Translations under genes and position numbers: made by a program | Shown here: piece after piece, positions 11,960 to 22,114 of the stretch | How the letters are laid out: each line of letters opens with the position of its first letter | Position numbering within the stretch: position 1 is the first letter of the stretch | The notes under the pieces: model-generated | The model's database searches: none | What the model saw: the letters and a program-made list of their open reading frames with translations, nothing else | What the model was told of the DNA's origin: nothing | Source of the DNA: Trichobilharzia szidati | Taxonomy: Eukaryota > Platyhelminthes > Trematoda > Strigeidida > Schistosomatidae | Direction of reading: 5' to 3' | DNA length: 64,000 bases | Assembly: GCA_944472155.2 (NCBI GenBank) | Contig: OX235277.1 | Coordinates: 24,562,804-24,626,803 of the forward strand

Positions 11960-12185
11960 TATGTCCTTCAAAATTACATTAACCCAATCATATGTAGCTT
12001 TCCAAATTTGATCGTTTATAGTTACATTATTTCTTATCGTTTGATTTTCATTAGTAGTAATATTTTCCGTACCTTTGATATTGGTGTCGTGTCATTCTTA
12101 TTGCACGGTTCAGGTGTAGATTCGACGAAGAAAGATTTAGTAGTCAAACTCTTCCAACACCTGTCTATATTTACTTTTTAGAACT
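11960..12185 (-). mobile_element. Penelope-like element, 3' end relic
   Basis: Aligns in order with 43490-43650 (antisense 3' part of the Penelope family at 43313-44050): 'tagtagtaatattttcc', 'ttattgcac', 'gtgtagattc', 'ttagtagtcaa'. Strongly decayed. Confidence 0.4.
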
Positions 12186-12624
12186 GAAGTTTTGTCTCGC
12201 CTATCTGTATCGTTGTGTATGTAATAGTGAACGGAGTCTTAATTTAGGCACTAGGGTTTAGAGAGGGATATAAGTGTTCACCAACACGTCACAATTTTGT
12301 CTTGCTCACTATATTCCTATTGAGCTGGCTTCACGACCGCCAATAGCCTTCACAAAAGAATCCTCCAAATTAAGGATAGGAGGTCAGAGAAAATCGTCGG
12401 AGGATTACTTTTATGATGAATATCTTTAAATTATTTATTTATTGGTATTGTTATTGGTATCTGAAAATTATATTCACGAAGTATTGGTGGAAATTTCTTA
12501 TTCGGACATATAGAACGTCAAAACAAGTGATTCAGAGATGGTTCCGTTTCCAAAGAATTTATTATCAAATTACGCAATCGTAAATATATATATGATTTTA
12601 TCAATAACAATGTGAATTCTGACA

Positions 12625-12770
12625 TAAAATAATTGGTTGGAGGATTTCACCATGAGTCGACATAAGTTAGAGAACCATTGGAAAAACTGCGAGTACTACA
12701 CAGCCAGCTGTTTTCATCTTAGTTTGGGACATTTCATCAGTACGCACCCACCGCCAAGGTTCGAACCCAG
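12625..12770 (-). mobile_element. Group A SINE, left arm of a palindrome
   Basis: Antisense unit truncated inside its B-box (ggttcgaaccca at 12759-12770), immediately joined to the plus-strand unit. Confidence 0.75.
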
Positions 12771-12965
12771 GGGCAGTGGCCTAATGGTCTACGAGCTCGC
12801 TACCCTTGTAACGAGAAGGTCCTGGGTTCAAACCCCGATGGGCGCGTACTGATGAAGAGTCCCAGACTAGGCTGGCGAAACATCTGTGAAGTACTCCCAG
12901 GTTTTCCAATGGTTCTCCAACTAATGTCAGCTCATGATGAAAATCCTGTTACCAGATTTTGTATA
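12771..12965 (+). mobile_element. Group A SINE, right arm of a palindrome
   Basis: Starts at the A-box side of the tRNA-like head, B-box gggttcaaacccc near 12827, then GTACTG, ATGAAGA and an altered stem II ('ggctggcgaaac'). Confidence 0.75.
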
Positions 12966-12969
12966 TTTG

Positions 12970-14225
12970 TAATTACTGGGTTTTAAAACAGCCTGTGAGA
13001 GGCGCGGCTGCTGAAACCTGAAATAGCCTCATGGCGATAGTTCATTGGTACTAGCACTCCAGAGACATCGCGTGACGGAAAATGGAGAGAATTACTTCGT
13101 TGTTAGGCTGATAAGGTGTCGTTGTACATGTGGACGAAACCGTCTTAGTGAAGAAAAAATAAAACTGTGGTCGTGAGCGAGCCAACAATGTTTGGGTGAT
13201 CGGTTTATATAACACCTCCTTGCAGAAAGGATTCGTGGAGAGAATAGCAGACAGAAAGTCTATTACCTTAGTACCTACTGTCACTCGACTGGTGAAACAG
13301 AGATCTTTCATGTGATTGGTTCGTTGAAGGTCGTCCGCTGATTGGTAATTAGTGGTGCCTAAAGTTTAACCTTGGCATCTTAATCTGTCTATGCTAAAGT
13401 ATGATAGTCCCTATTTATACTTTAACCTTAGTTCTTCTTCGTTTTGTGCTTATTCAATTTGTATATCCCTGCTTTAGTATGCCGACTATTATGACTAATT
13501 TTACTTTGAACAATTTCCAGTATTATCTCACTTTTATTTATTTAATGTTTTATAATCTTTTGCAGTGTTGCTTCATAATTCTCACTTTGTTGTGTAGTGT
13601 TTTTAATTGTCTACTAATCGTATTGCTCCTATAATATTTTATGAATTATTATATAAAATGCATAACCAATACATAACTGCTCGGGAGTGGTCAGGTAACA
13701 ATCACTGATTTGGATCCCAGTGGCTGAGAGTTAGTGGGCTCGCATTGATACAACCGGAAGGTTCTCAGTTCGAAATATGGTGTACAAGTATTCATGACCA
13801 CTCCTTAACTAGGACAAGATAGCTGTTCAACACTCTGCAGCAGGATTTCAAGCAGTAATCAAACTTGATACAAATCGAATCCATACAAATTAACCCTTGA
13901 AAACAACCAAATATTTTTGTCGCGACTCACATCATGATTAAAAATCACATATATATGCATATAAATTTGCTGTAAAGAGACCTTTTACTTATTCACTAAC
14001 CTGGCTGTCCTTTAGCATATCTGAAGGTGTCTTTCTCACACATAAGATTACATGCATTCGATTTGCCTAAAATATCGCAAAAATATGCGTAAGTTACGAA
14101 ATAATGCTTTAGGTATATGAAAACAACACAATTGTAAACCACTATGGGGGTTTTACATTTCACAAGAAATGGAAAGCAAACCGATATTGTTATTACTGAA
14201 GTTTCGCTATTTAGTACTAATAGCC
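12970..14225. other. No gene recognised; one worn group A SINE
   Basis: No exon seen. A strongly decayed plus-strand group A unit can be traced at 13700-13870 ('gatcccagtggct', 'ggttctcagttcga', 'aactaggac', 'agctgtt'). The rest, including a T-rich stretch at 13400-13640, has no assignable content. Confidence 0.45.
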
Positions 14226-14234
14226 TTATATGAT

Positions 14235-14470
14235 TTTTTATTGTTCCCTAGGGTCCCAAGTGGAGTCCTCTTGTAGTCCTCTTCAGCTGTCTCTAAAATT
14301 GCCTGTAGGTACTCATATCTTCCTCACAATAACTCCCCCATGTCGCCCTCGGGACTTATGCCCAACTCGTTGTTTTCCATTCGGGTATCTCTCAATGAGA
14401 AGCCTGGCGTGCGATGTCCTCCGACAGTCCCCTCAGCGTATGTCTGTGTTTCCCATCTCTCTCGATTTCA
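14235..14470 (-). mobile_element. RTE-like LINE, 3' end fragment
   Basis: Antisense 3' end: GGAAC-type hairpin region at 14245-14265, then the antisense of the arginine-rich C-terminal segment. About 240 bp only. Confidence 0.7.
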
Positions 14471-14624
14471 TTATGTAAATCAATGCTTTATTATTTCTTA
14501 AAACTATCAAATGCATCAATCTACACATGGTTTTGTTGTCTTTACCATTTGACTAACTTGGCAACATAAAATTAAATCATGCTGAAGAATGGTGATTAAG
14601 TTGGTACACATAAGCTTATTATTA

Positions 14625-15440
14625 TTGTTTCCTTTAATTCATGGAGTAACATATGGCTTCAGCCGCACTTCTCCATTGCGTCCGGTTCTCTGACAACATT
14701 TTCACTTGGCTACACGTCTCCTCAAAATGCTTTCATCTCCTCTTCACATGACCTCTTCCACGTTACCCTTGCACTGATGACCAACTCACTGCTTCTCATT
14801 CAGCCGGGTTCCACTCGAGCAGTGGCCTGGCGTGTAATGTTACTTAATGGTTTTCCAGAGTATGGCCAATCCACCTCCGTTTCTTCCTGCAAATTTCTTG
14901 CACAATTGCTTCCTGCTGGGTTGGTTCGCTCATTGCCAGAGACCCCTGCCTGTTGCCTATTTTTGAGCGGAGACAGCTGTTGATGAAGGTGTGTAGTTTG
15001 TTCGAAGTACCCTTCGTGACCTGGCGCCAAGTCTCTGATCCGTATAGTAACAATGACTTGATATCCGAGTTGAAAATCCGGGTTTTATTTTTCATGTTGA
15101 GTGCTGTTGATTTTCACACAGACGTGAGAGCAATGAAAGTTCGCCTTGCTTTCCCGATCGATCCTCACTTTGATATTCTCGTCAGTTCCATCCGCCTGTA
15201 AATGAAACGATGCTTCCCAGGTAAGTAGGTGTAAAGGAGTTTGCTTCTTTCAGATTTCTCCCATTTATGCTGATTGTTGTCTGTTTTTATTGCTTTGGCC
15301 ATTGCTGTAGGCCAGGAATCTTCATCATCACCTCTGTTTTCTCTATATTCACTGGAAGTCTTATCTTTAATGCTTCTTCTGCCAACCTGTTGCTTTTCAC
15401 TTGCATATCTTCCAGTTTGTCGGAAATCAGACAAATATCA
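14625..15440 (-). mobile_element. RTE-like LINE, 3' part of ORF2
   Basis: Antisense LINE relic with the same 3' landmarks. On the minus strand it reads 'KNKTRIFNSDIKSLLLYGSETWR' (split by frameshifts), 'KKRRWIGHTL', and upstream a degraded 'VNIEKT' equivalent. Contains stops; RT core absent. Confidence 0.75.
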
Positions 15441-15523
15441 CATGCGCAAAGTCCAGATCCTCCAAGCTTGCATTTTGTATATTATGAAATAATAAATTTT
15501 TATTTTTTATTTTATTTTCTATT

Positions 15524-15694
15524 ATAGCTTGATTCCACACAGTATTTTGTTACAAGTATGAGATTTTCAGTATCCGATATCGGTAGCTCAAATTTAGCAG
15601 GCTGACCATTGATGTCAACTGTGCGTCTGCTGGGGATCGAACCCCGGACCACCTTTATCTTCGGCGAGTGTCTTAACCACTCTGTCACCGACGC
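15524..15694 (-). mobile_element. Group B tRNA-headed SINE
   Basis: Antisense tRNA-like head with B-box (GGTTCGATCCCC type) near 15635-15655 and A-box near 15675-15690. The body contains the family block 'ATATCGGTAGC' and the 3' end 'GTGTGGAATCAAGCTATA' (antisense at 15524-15545). Other copies: 19963-20136, 21597-21760, 21931-22100. Confidence 0.8.
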
Positions 15695-15702
15695 ATAAAA
15701 CC

Positions 15703-15817
15703 GGCATCACTCGGTATTTCCAGCCGGTCACTAATGCAAGTACTATCCAGGCCCAACGTTGCTGAACTTCGATGATCGGACGAGATCCAATGCTTTAGAC
15801 GTTATATGGTCACTGAC
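15703..15817 (-). rRNA. 5S rRNA-like sequence, probably a pseudogene
   Basis: The minus strand reads as an almost full-length 5S rRNA: a 5' GACCAUAUAACG-type start, then 'GGATCTCGTCCGATC' (15775-15789), the internal promoter A-box region 'AGCAACGTTGGGCCTGG' (about 15749-15765), 'TAGTACTTG' and 'GTGACCGGCTGG', ending in GATGCC. At about 115 nt it is close to the usual 118-120 nt. Terminal bases and the box C region ('GCATTAGTGACC') differ from what I recall of metazoan 5S, and no T-rich terminator follows directly, so I favour a pseudogene or a 5S-derived retroposed sequence. It lies only 8 bp from the tRNA head of a group B SINE. Confidence 0.75.
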
Positions 15818-15819
15818 AT

Positions 15820-16705
15820 AGCGATTATCGTCGAAATGTGTGTGAAAACAGCACAATTTTGTCTTTCATTCATCGGGAAATACAAAAACTTCTATGATAA
15901 AATTGAATATCGTATACTCTATGCCCAAATCGTTTTGAATTTTTAAACGCGAACTTGATGTGGACATATATAATACAAATACGAGCTTCTATCAGTACAT
16001 TCAACCTTCGACAAACTGTTCACTTAATAACTTTCACATTGTTCTTGGCTGTATTATGATAGTGAACAACCGTTTAACGATGTCTTTAGCAAATGAGATA
16101 AAAACGAATTCCTCCAATTCCGTAATCGCATGAAGCCATACACACTACTAACCGACTGATTTCAGTAGTTGGGTACAGCTCACGTGGATACAAACTGAAA
16201 ACCAGCCAGCCATATCTAACCAAAGAACATCCACTTCGCCCCTATGAGGTCGAGTTCATCAGCGGTGTAGTTGGTTCTACTCACTTCAGACAACATTCAG
16301 ATCGCCATACGAGATCTCGTTGACACCATACGTGACTAATAAGAAGGCGAGTCAACTAGTTTGCAAAATTTACTAATTTAGTCTAGGGCGTTAGCATTTC
16401 GCCTAAGTAGTCAACTGAACTTAGAGCGGTTTAAAGTGACTCGGCTTTCAAAGTCCAGTGAAACGTGATACAATGTTGATGAACTCAGCTCCATAGGAAT
16501 GAAACAGAATTTTGTTGTTGAGATCACTTAGATCTGTGGGCAGTTATGCTCACAAACGTGATTGCCACGTATGGCTTCAAAGTAGATTATATCGTATATT
16601 GAAATTTATTTTCCATTTGTAAAGGCAAAGGAATGGCAAAGTCCTCTTTCAAAACGAATTCATTACTTCACAAATATCAGGTCTTAAGCAATAAAACGAC
16701 AGACT
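15820..16705. other. No gene recognised
   Basis: Intergenic or 3'-ward intronic sequence relative to the collagen exons. 16140-16345 vaguely resembles family G repeats; otherwise nothing supported. Confidence 0.4.
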
Positions 16706-16708
16706 TAC

Positions 16709-16744
16709 CATCTCTGCCAGGAGGTCCAGCTGGTCCTGGTGGAC
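16709..16744 (-). CDS. Collagen chain, triple-helix exon (36 bp)
   Basis: Minus-strand exon bounded by a pyrimidine-rich acceptor (ttcttacag) and donor GTAAGT. It encodes four Gly-X-Y triplets, GPPGPAGPPGRD, plus the first base of the next glycine codon. The first glycine codon is completed from the preceding exon (21135-21197), so both introns are phase 1. Thirty-six bp is a multiple of nine, as is usual for collagen helix exons. It is the most 3' exon in the window; the gene must continue below position 1. A product of the extracellular matrix is inferred from the family only. Confidence 0.88.
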
Positions 16745-16861
16745 CTGTAAGAAATAGAAATGGAAGATTTATCGACAAAATGTGAAACTGTAAATCCTGA
16801 GACATGAGACATGAAACCTTAAATGAACATTGAATATGGTGGGAGACATAATCTGTGACAT

Positions 16862-17555
16862 CCCTACGTAGAGAACTTCGTCACCGTTAGTGGTGATTAG
16901 CGTTGTTTGTTGATGTTGTTGATTTGTTATCTTCATCACTTCCGTCTTCTCTATGTTCACCTGGGGTCCTGTCTTCACTGCCAGCTTCTTCTGCCAGTTT
17001 GTTGGTTTTGCCTGTAAATCCTCGAGTTTGTTTGACATTAAACACAATGCATCCACGTGCGAAATCCAGATTTTTTAGAGTCTTCTCATCGGTGGGCCAG
17101 AGTACTGCTGAATCCTCGCTACCCATAATCTAACGCATTATCCAGGTCACCACAATTAAGAATAACATTGGAGATAATATGCCGCCAGCGTGTCTTATAC
17201 CTGTATGCACTTCGAACGTCTCGCTGAGTTTTCCGTTGTGGATCACTTGACACGTGGTACTGCCATATAGCCAGCTGCTGTATCAGGTTAATAAAGACTT
17301 GGGCATTGCGCGCTGTGGTGTTCCAGTAGTTTCCAAATTACTTCTCCATCAACACTGTCTGGTGAAGGCCTTTTCGAAGTCGATGAAGTAGCGATTTGAT
17401 CAGCAAGTTACTCACCTTTCCTGAATCCAGCTTGTTCCGGGTTGGCGAAGTTTTGTATTCACTGCATCGTTTATTCTCTCCTAAGGATGATGCGACTTAG
17501 TATTTTACTTGGCGTAAATGGACAACACCATTATTCCATGTAAGTCAGTTCTCGC
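16862..17555 (-). mobile_element. RTE-like LINE fragment reaching into RT
   Basis: Antisense copy beginning at the 'VNIEKTEVMKITNQ' coding segment (about 16915-16965) and extending upstream through RT: 'cgaagtcgatgaagta' (about 17370-17385) corresponds to the DFEKAF segment, and 'atgatgcgacttagtattt' (about 17485-17505) to 'KILSRII'. Lacks the 3' end. Lies 118 bp upstream (in gene sense) of the 36-bp collagen exon. Confidence 0.75.
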
Positions 17556-17559
17556 ACTG

Positions 17560-19040
17560 GCCTAAGTGTTCAGATTAGATGAGCTGACATTAAACTGTTG
17601 ATGATTCTTACTACACAAAACTCACAGTTTCATAAAAATATGGTCAATTCAATTGACTCGACATAAGCGGTTGAATCAATAGATAAGAGAAGAGGTGACT
17701 AGCCTAGATACTTTGTCTTTCGGTTGAGGAATCACAACTGGTCTTTATCAATTAGTAATTGCATTATCTTATTATTTTATTTCTTCAAACTTCAATAATT
17801 TAATTTTAGTACTTAAACACCGTTTATCAATTCAACCAGAGGAGATAGTCGTCAAAACATATCGTTAAAGGAAATGAAATTAGCCTATAAGTGAAAAAAA
17901 AGATTGAAATTTATTCATACCAAAGTCATGAATGCATGATAAATTTGTCTAACTAAACTAAGATGAGTTGATCTAAGTAAAGAAACAAAAAACTAGATGC
18001 GGTATTAATTGAATCAACAACCGAAATAATTGTACTTGTTACTTCATCATTGCATTATAAACCTTTCATTCTTCAATTTTTATGTAGAAGAAGAATAATG
18101 AGGAGAAAAAAAGCTGCATTTTTTGTTTTAAACCCTCTTTATCATCATTATTTTCAAATTTGGCGCTAGGGAAACAGCGCGGGAAAATTCAATTTTAAGC
18201 TGAACTAAATTGAATAAATGAAATAAGTCAAGAAATAAATTAAAACATTCTGTTTTTTTTAAGAAGACAATTTTGATAAAAATAAGGAAGAAAATGAAAA
18301 AAGCCCAGTGCTCAGGACTACACAAAAGTGAATAGGAGAAGATGTTTGTGGCATTTGTGTTGATTAGCGTGGTAGAAAGGCAGAAGAGTTAAAATGCGCC
18401 TGTCAGTCAATTCATCTATCTTAAATAGTTGGTTCTTTTTCAAACAAATTGAGGTAAATTAAGGAAAGAGATAATTTAATAGGATCTTTCTTCGGAATGC
18501 ATCCATCTCTCTGTCAATATATATATATATAATTCATACTTACTGTGGTTACACAATTGGAACATTCATGGGAATAATAAATTTCTCATCATATATCTCT
18601 TACTCCTCTTAGTTTTCCATTTGTAAATGAGAAATTAACTATGTTATGTGTTTGTAGAAGACATTTTACCGAAAGCCCCTAACATACTTTGAAAAAAAGG
18701 CTCTTACTAATTGCCTTGTCAGTCTAAATACACATAAATGTCTGAAGGGATTTTATTGAGCTGAATAATTTACATTTATGAATAATTAAAGATGACTAGT
18801 GGAAATTAATGATCAAATTTATGATCTAAAAAATTAAAGATAATCTAAGGTTAACAGACGGTTGAGCACTACCCATAATAATCACAGTGAAATAATAAGC
18901 AGTTGGTTCGCATGAAACAATACTGAACTAGTAATCCAGAGGGGTTGAGGTTTGAGTCCTTTCGGGATCAAGATCATAAATTCAACTGTAGAGGGAAAAG
19001 GTTCTTCGGAAAATCCCTCAAGAATGATGCAGTTGCAATA
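17560..19040. other. No gene recognised (collagen intron)
   Basis: AT-rich intron sequence between collagen exons. (TA)n near 18516-18531. At 18895-18970 a weak tRNA-like stretch ('ggtttgagtcctttcggg') precedes the SINE pair. Confidence 0.5.
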
Positions 19041-19044
19041 TTTA

Positions 19045-19585
19045 TAGTTTCCCGGTGGGTGCGTGCTGCTGAAGAGTCCCATACTAGGATGAAACAGCTG
19101 TCCAGTACTCCCAGGTTTTCAAGTGGTTCTCTAACTGATGTCAGCTCATGATGAAATCCTCCTCCCCACAAAACCAATACTTGAAAATTATTCTGATGCT
19201 CACTAGCGACTGGCCCTATTCAGGCATTTAACCTGGGGTTCTAGTGGGAAGCCGTGACCAGTAGGGTATAGCAGGTTGACAATGAGGCGGCAACGCATCG
19301 AAGAAGACATTGTGAAATGGTCATGCTATGTCGTAAGTTGGCAGAAGTTAGAATTCAAGAATCATTGGATCGAGTCCCAGTGGCTCAATGGTCTACGAGC
19401 TCGCCTTGAAACCAGAAGGTCTTGGGTTCGAACCCCTGTGGTGGGTGCGTACTGATGAAAAGTTCCAAACTAGGACGAAGCAGCTGTCCAGTAATCCCAG
19501 ACTTTCCAGTGGTTCTCTAACTGATATCAGCTCATGATGAAATCCTCCATGCAATCAAAGCAAAAATAGCAAATGTTTGTGCAGA
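19045..19585 (+). mobile_element. Group A SINE tandem: partial unit, linker, full unit
   Basis: Direct tandem. A 5'-truncated unit (19051-19170) begins just after the B-box with the best-preserved hammerhead-like tail; the linker (about 19171-19355) includes 'actagcgactgg', 'ggggttctagtgggaag' and 'gcagaagttagaattca'; a full unit (19356-19585) carries the tRNA-like head, B-box gggttcgaacccc, GTACTG, ATGAAAA box and GAAGCAGC. This shows the unit-linker-unit order in one orientation. Confidence 0.8.
19063..19108 (+). ncRNA. Hammerhead ribozyme-like motif, best core in group A
   Basis: Stem I 5' strand GTGCTG (19063-19068) pairs with CAGTAC (19103-19108) with one G-U wobble. The box at 19069-19075 is CTGAAGA, compatible with the CUGANGA consensus because position 7 is variable. 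Stem II is GTCC (19076-19079) with GGAT (19087-19090), the closing pair being G-U. GAAA lies at 19091-19094, stem III is the loopless CAGCTG palindrome, and cleavage would follow GTC (19100-19102). A tiny stem III usually requires dimerisation for activity. Activity is not shown. Confidence 0.6.
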
Positions 19586-19962
19586 ATAATATCAAGGCCA
19601 TCATTCATCTCGTCATCAGATTCCCTTCTACTGCTTACTCATGAAAAATTGATTGTGTAAATGCACGCAGAGTATTGTCACACTTCCAGCAAGGATCAGT
19701 TTGACTTTTTATTAACAGATACAAATGTTAATAAGCAATGATAAGAAGTTCCACTTATATAGGTCGAAGTTCAAACATACAGAATGAATGGTCGGATACA
19801 TTGATAATTGAGTTGCACAGTCAAGACAACAAGAGGAGAGAATTTGATGGTGATGAGTAATGGTGTGGTGAGTTCAACTAAAGACATAGAAACAAAAGGG
19901 AGCTGAATTACACCAAGGCAAAATTTTTGGATTAAGGTGGGTTGATTTTTCTTAGTTTTGAT

Positions 19963-20136
19963 TATAGCTTGATTCCACACCGTATTTTTGGTACAAGTAT
20001 GGAATTTTCAGCTTATGATATCGGTAGCCCAATTTTGCAGGCCGACCATTGATATCAGGTGTGCGTCGGCAGGGGATCGAACTTCGTACCATGTGCATGA
20101 TCGGCGAGAGTCCTAACCACTGTGCCGCCGACTCAC
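19963..20136 (-). mobile_element. Group B tRNA-headed SINE
   Basis: Antisense copy with all group landmarks: 3' end at 19963-19980, 'GATATCGGTAGC' antisense near 20015-20030, B-box at about 20075-20090, A-box near 20110-20130. Confidence 0.8.
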
Positions 20137-20139
20137 CGT

Positions 20140-21130
20140 TGAAAGCAAAAGATTATGTAGTCAATCGAGACAAAGAGAACAGACTTTGAGTCATTAAGGC
20201 AAAGAAAGATCAATAAGTGAATCTTTCTGTACACACAAAACCCAGGTTTCGAAAGTTTATTAGCGACTGCTCTGACGAATTTGAGGAGAGTTGCGTTGTA
20301 TTGTTTCTTAATAAACATGAAGGATTTCACGCTGTCTACTAAACAAGGTGTCTGGCAATATCCCTCTTCAAAGCATTTGTTTTTTAGAGATGCAAAAGTT
20401 TTGCTATGTGTTCAGAGAATCTGAGACATTCCCTTCTTTCAGTTCTCTTAACGTAACTGCTCACGCAGATACACATAAATTTGTATACACAATCAGGGTT
20501 ATCGTGGAAAACACACATAAGGGACATTAGAAAGAAGAGAATACGAAGTTCAGTATAGATATCTTTTCGGCGATTTCATTTTCAAAAGCTTTCCAATGGT
20601 ATTTAAATACATAATTTTACATAGATACAATTCTTATTTGTTTCCACATAATTACGAAGGCAGATAAAAGGTGACAATTATTTTCAACTAGATATGGTTT
20701 ACGAGAGGCTTGGAAACAAAATTTTTACGAGCTTGCCTTTCAACGGGAAGGTCCTCGGTTCAAAGCTCATTGGGGGGATACTGCCGGCTGTTATTTCTCC
20801 TAATTTGTCTGATATTCTGAGTGAAGGGTTTAGATTTGACGTTCCTGAAACAGCATATATTCTTTTTCATAACCCTTATTCTTTGATTATTATGGATGGA
20901 TGTAAAACTGTGGAAGCTGATGAAGAGGAATTTATCGATTTTGAAGTGCATATCACCAACCAGGTAACTGAAATTATCACAGCTTACTGCGAATACAAAC
21001 CAGCCAGCTATGATTATGCACAAAAGCACTCAACTTTGGTGCGAAAAGTTATACTTTGAACTAGAATCGATAAAATATTACTAATGATGACATTTGAAAC
21101 CCTTCAAAATGCTGAAAATTAATACTGAAC
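20140..21130. other. No gene recognised (collagen intron)
   Basis: Intronic. A 121-codon ORF at 20694-21059 overlaps a worn group A tRNA-like head at 20694-20775 ('acgaggttgga'-type A-box, 'aaggtcctcggttcaaagc') and shows no motif, so I do not call it a gene. Confidence 0.5.
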
Positions 21131-21134
21131 TTAC

Positions 21135-21197
21135 CCTTTGGACCTTGTAACCCAATCAATCCACGTAAACCAGGTGGTCCTTGTGGACCAGTTTCAC
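21135..21197 (-). CDS. Collagen chain, triple-helix exon (63 bp)
   Basis: Minus-strand exon with acceptor tttgaag and donor GTAAGT. Codes seven triplets: GET GPQ GPP GLR GLI GLQ GPK, without interruption, plus the first base of the next glycine. Sixty-three bp is seven times nine. Both flanking introns are phase 1 and split the glycine codon, matching the neighbouring exons at 23776-23829 and 16709-16744. Hydrophobic X/Y residues (Leu, Ile) in GLR-GLI-GLQ make this the least proline-rich part of the visible helix. Confidence 0.92.
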
Positions 21198-21596
21198 CTT
21201 CAAAGAAAATAATTATCATTTAGAAAAGTAATTAGGATTAGGTGATAAGACTGCAGAAGAGAACACATTGTAATTGGAAATAAAACCAGCATTTTAGTTG
21301 CTCTTAAAGTATTAGATAATAAATTGACTTACATCAAGCTCCTAAATCTTTGAAGATCGTAACATTTCTATTCAATTTAGATATAATCGGAATAATAATT
21401 CGTGAATACAAAATAGGAGGTTTTATAACAAGCCTTAAGACTCACCATAATATTTACAATTAATCTAAACCGTGTCGAGTGCAGCTCGACCATTCAAAAT
21501 GATTGTTGGCTTATTTGAATTGTCCTGTTGTATTCCGAAGGGGAAAATGCGGCTTCAGAAGCATATCTCTATTTATTTATTTATTTTATTTTGATT

Positions 21597-21760
21597 TACA
21601 GCTTGGTTCCACACCGTATTTTCAGTACAAGTATGACATTTTCAGCATGGATATCGGTAGCCCAAATTTCGCAGGCCAACCATAGATATCGGGTGTGCGC
21701 CGGCAGGGGATCGAACCCCGGACCATGTGCATGGTCGGCGAGAGTCCTAACCACTGTGGT
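21597..21760 (-). mobile_element. Group B SINE
   Basis: Antisense copy; B-box ggatcgaaccccgg antisense near 21705-21720. Its tRNA 5' end abuts RTE sequence at 21761. Confidence 0.8.
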
Positions 21761-21930
21761 CCTCTTCAGCTGCCCTCAAGATCTCAAAAATGGTTCCACC
21801 TCCCTCTCATGCGATCTCCTCCACGTCACTCTCCAATTCACACCCATATCGTGATTTCTCATTCAAATTCCACCCGGCCGATGGTCTGCCTCACTATACC
21901 ACCAAGTAGTGTCCGATTCATCTCCATCAT
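21761..21930 (-). mobile_element. RTE-like LINE, 3' segment (left of SINE insertion)
   Basis: Antisense C-terminal coding region ('cctcttcagctgcc', 'cgatctcctccacgtcac', 'ttccacccg', 'gattcatctccat'). The next expected part resumes at 22115, so this and 22115-22790 are one LINE copy split by the SINE at 21931-22100. Confidence 0.7.
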
Positions 21931-22100
21931 CGCGTGCGTTGGTGGCACCAACCATGCAATTGGTCCGGGGTTCGATTCCCGGCTGACGCACACCCGATAT
22001 CAATGGTAGACATGCTAAATTTAGCCTACCGATATCACATGCTAAACATTCCATAGTTTTGTCAGAATACTGTGTGGAATCAAGCTATAATAAAGTTTTT
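21931..22100 (+). mobile_element. Group B SINE inserted in RTE LINE
   Basis: Plus-strand copy: A-box 'gttggtggcacc', B-box ggggttcgattccc (21965-21980), 'ccgatatcacatgct', 3' end 'tgtggaatcaagctat' and an A-rich tail. It interrupts the LINE, so it is the younger insertion. I could not confirm a target-site duplication. Confidence 0.8.
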
Positions 22101-22114
22101 TAAAATAAATTATC

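Noticed and set aside
20694..21059. 121-codon plus-strand ORF between collagen exons.
   Set aside because: Its first part is a worn group A tRNA-like head, no domain or splice pattern is visible, and it lies antisense in an intron.
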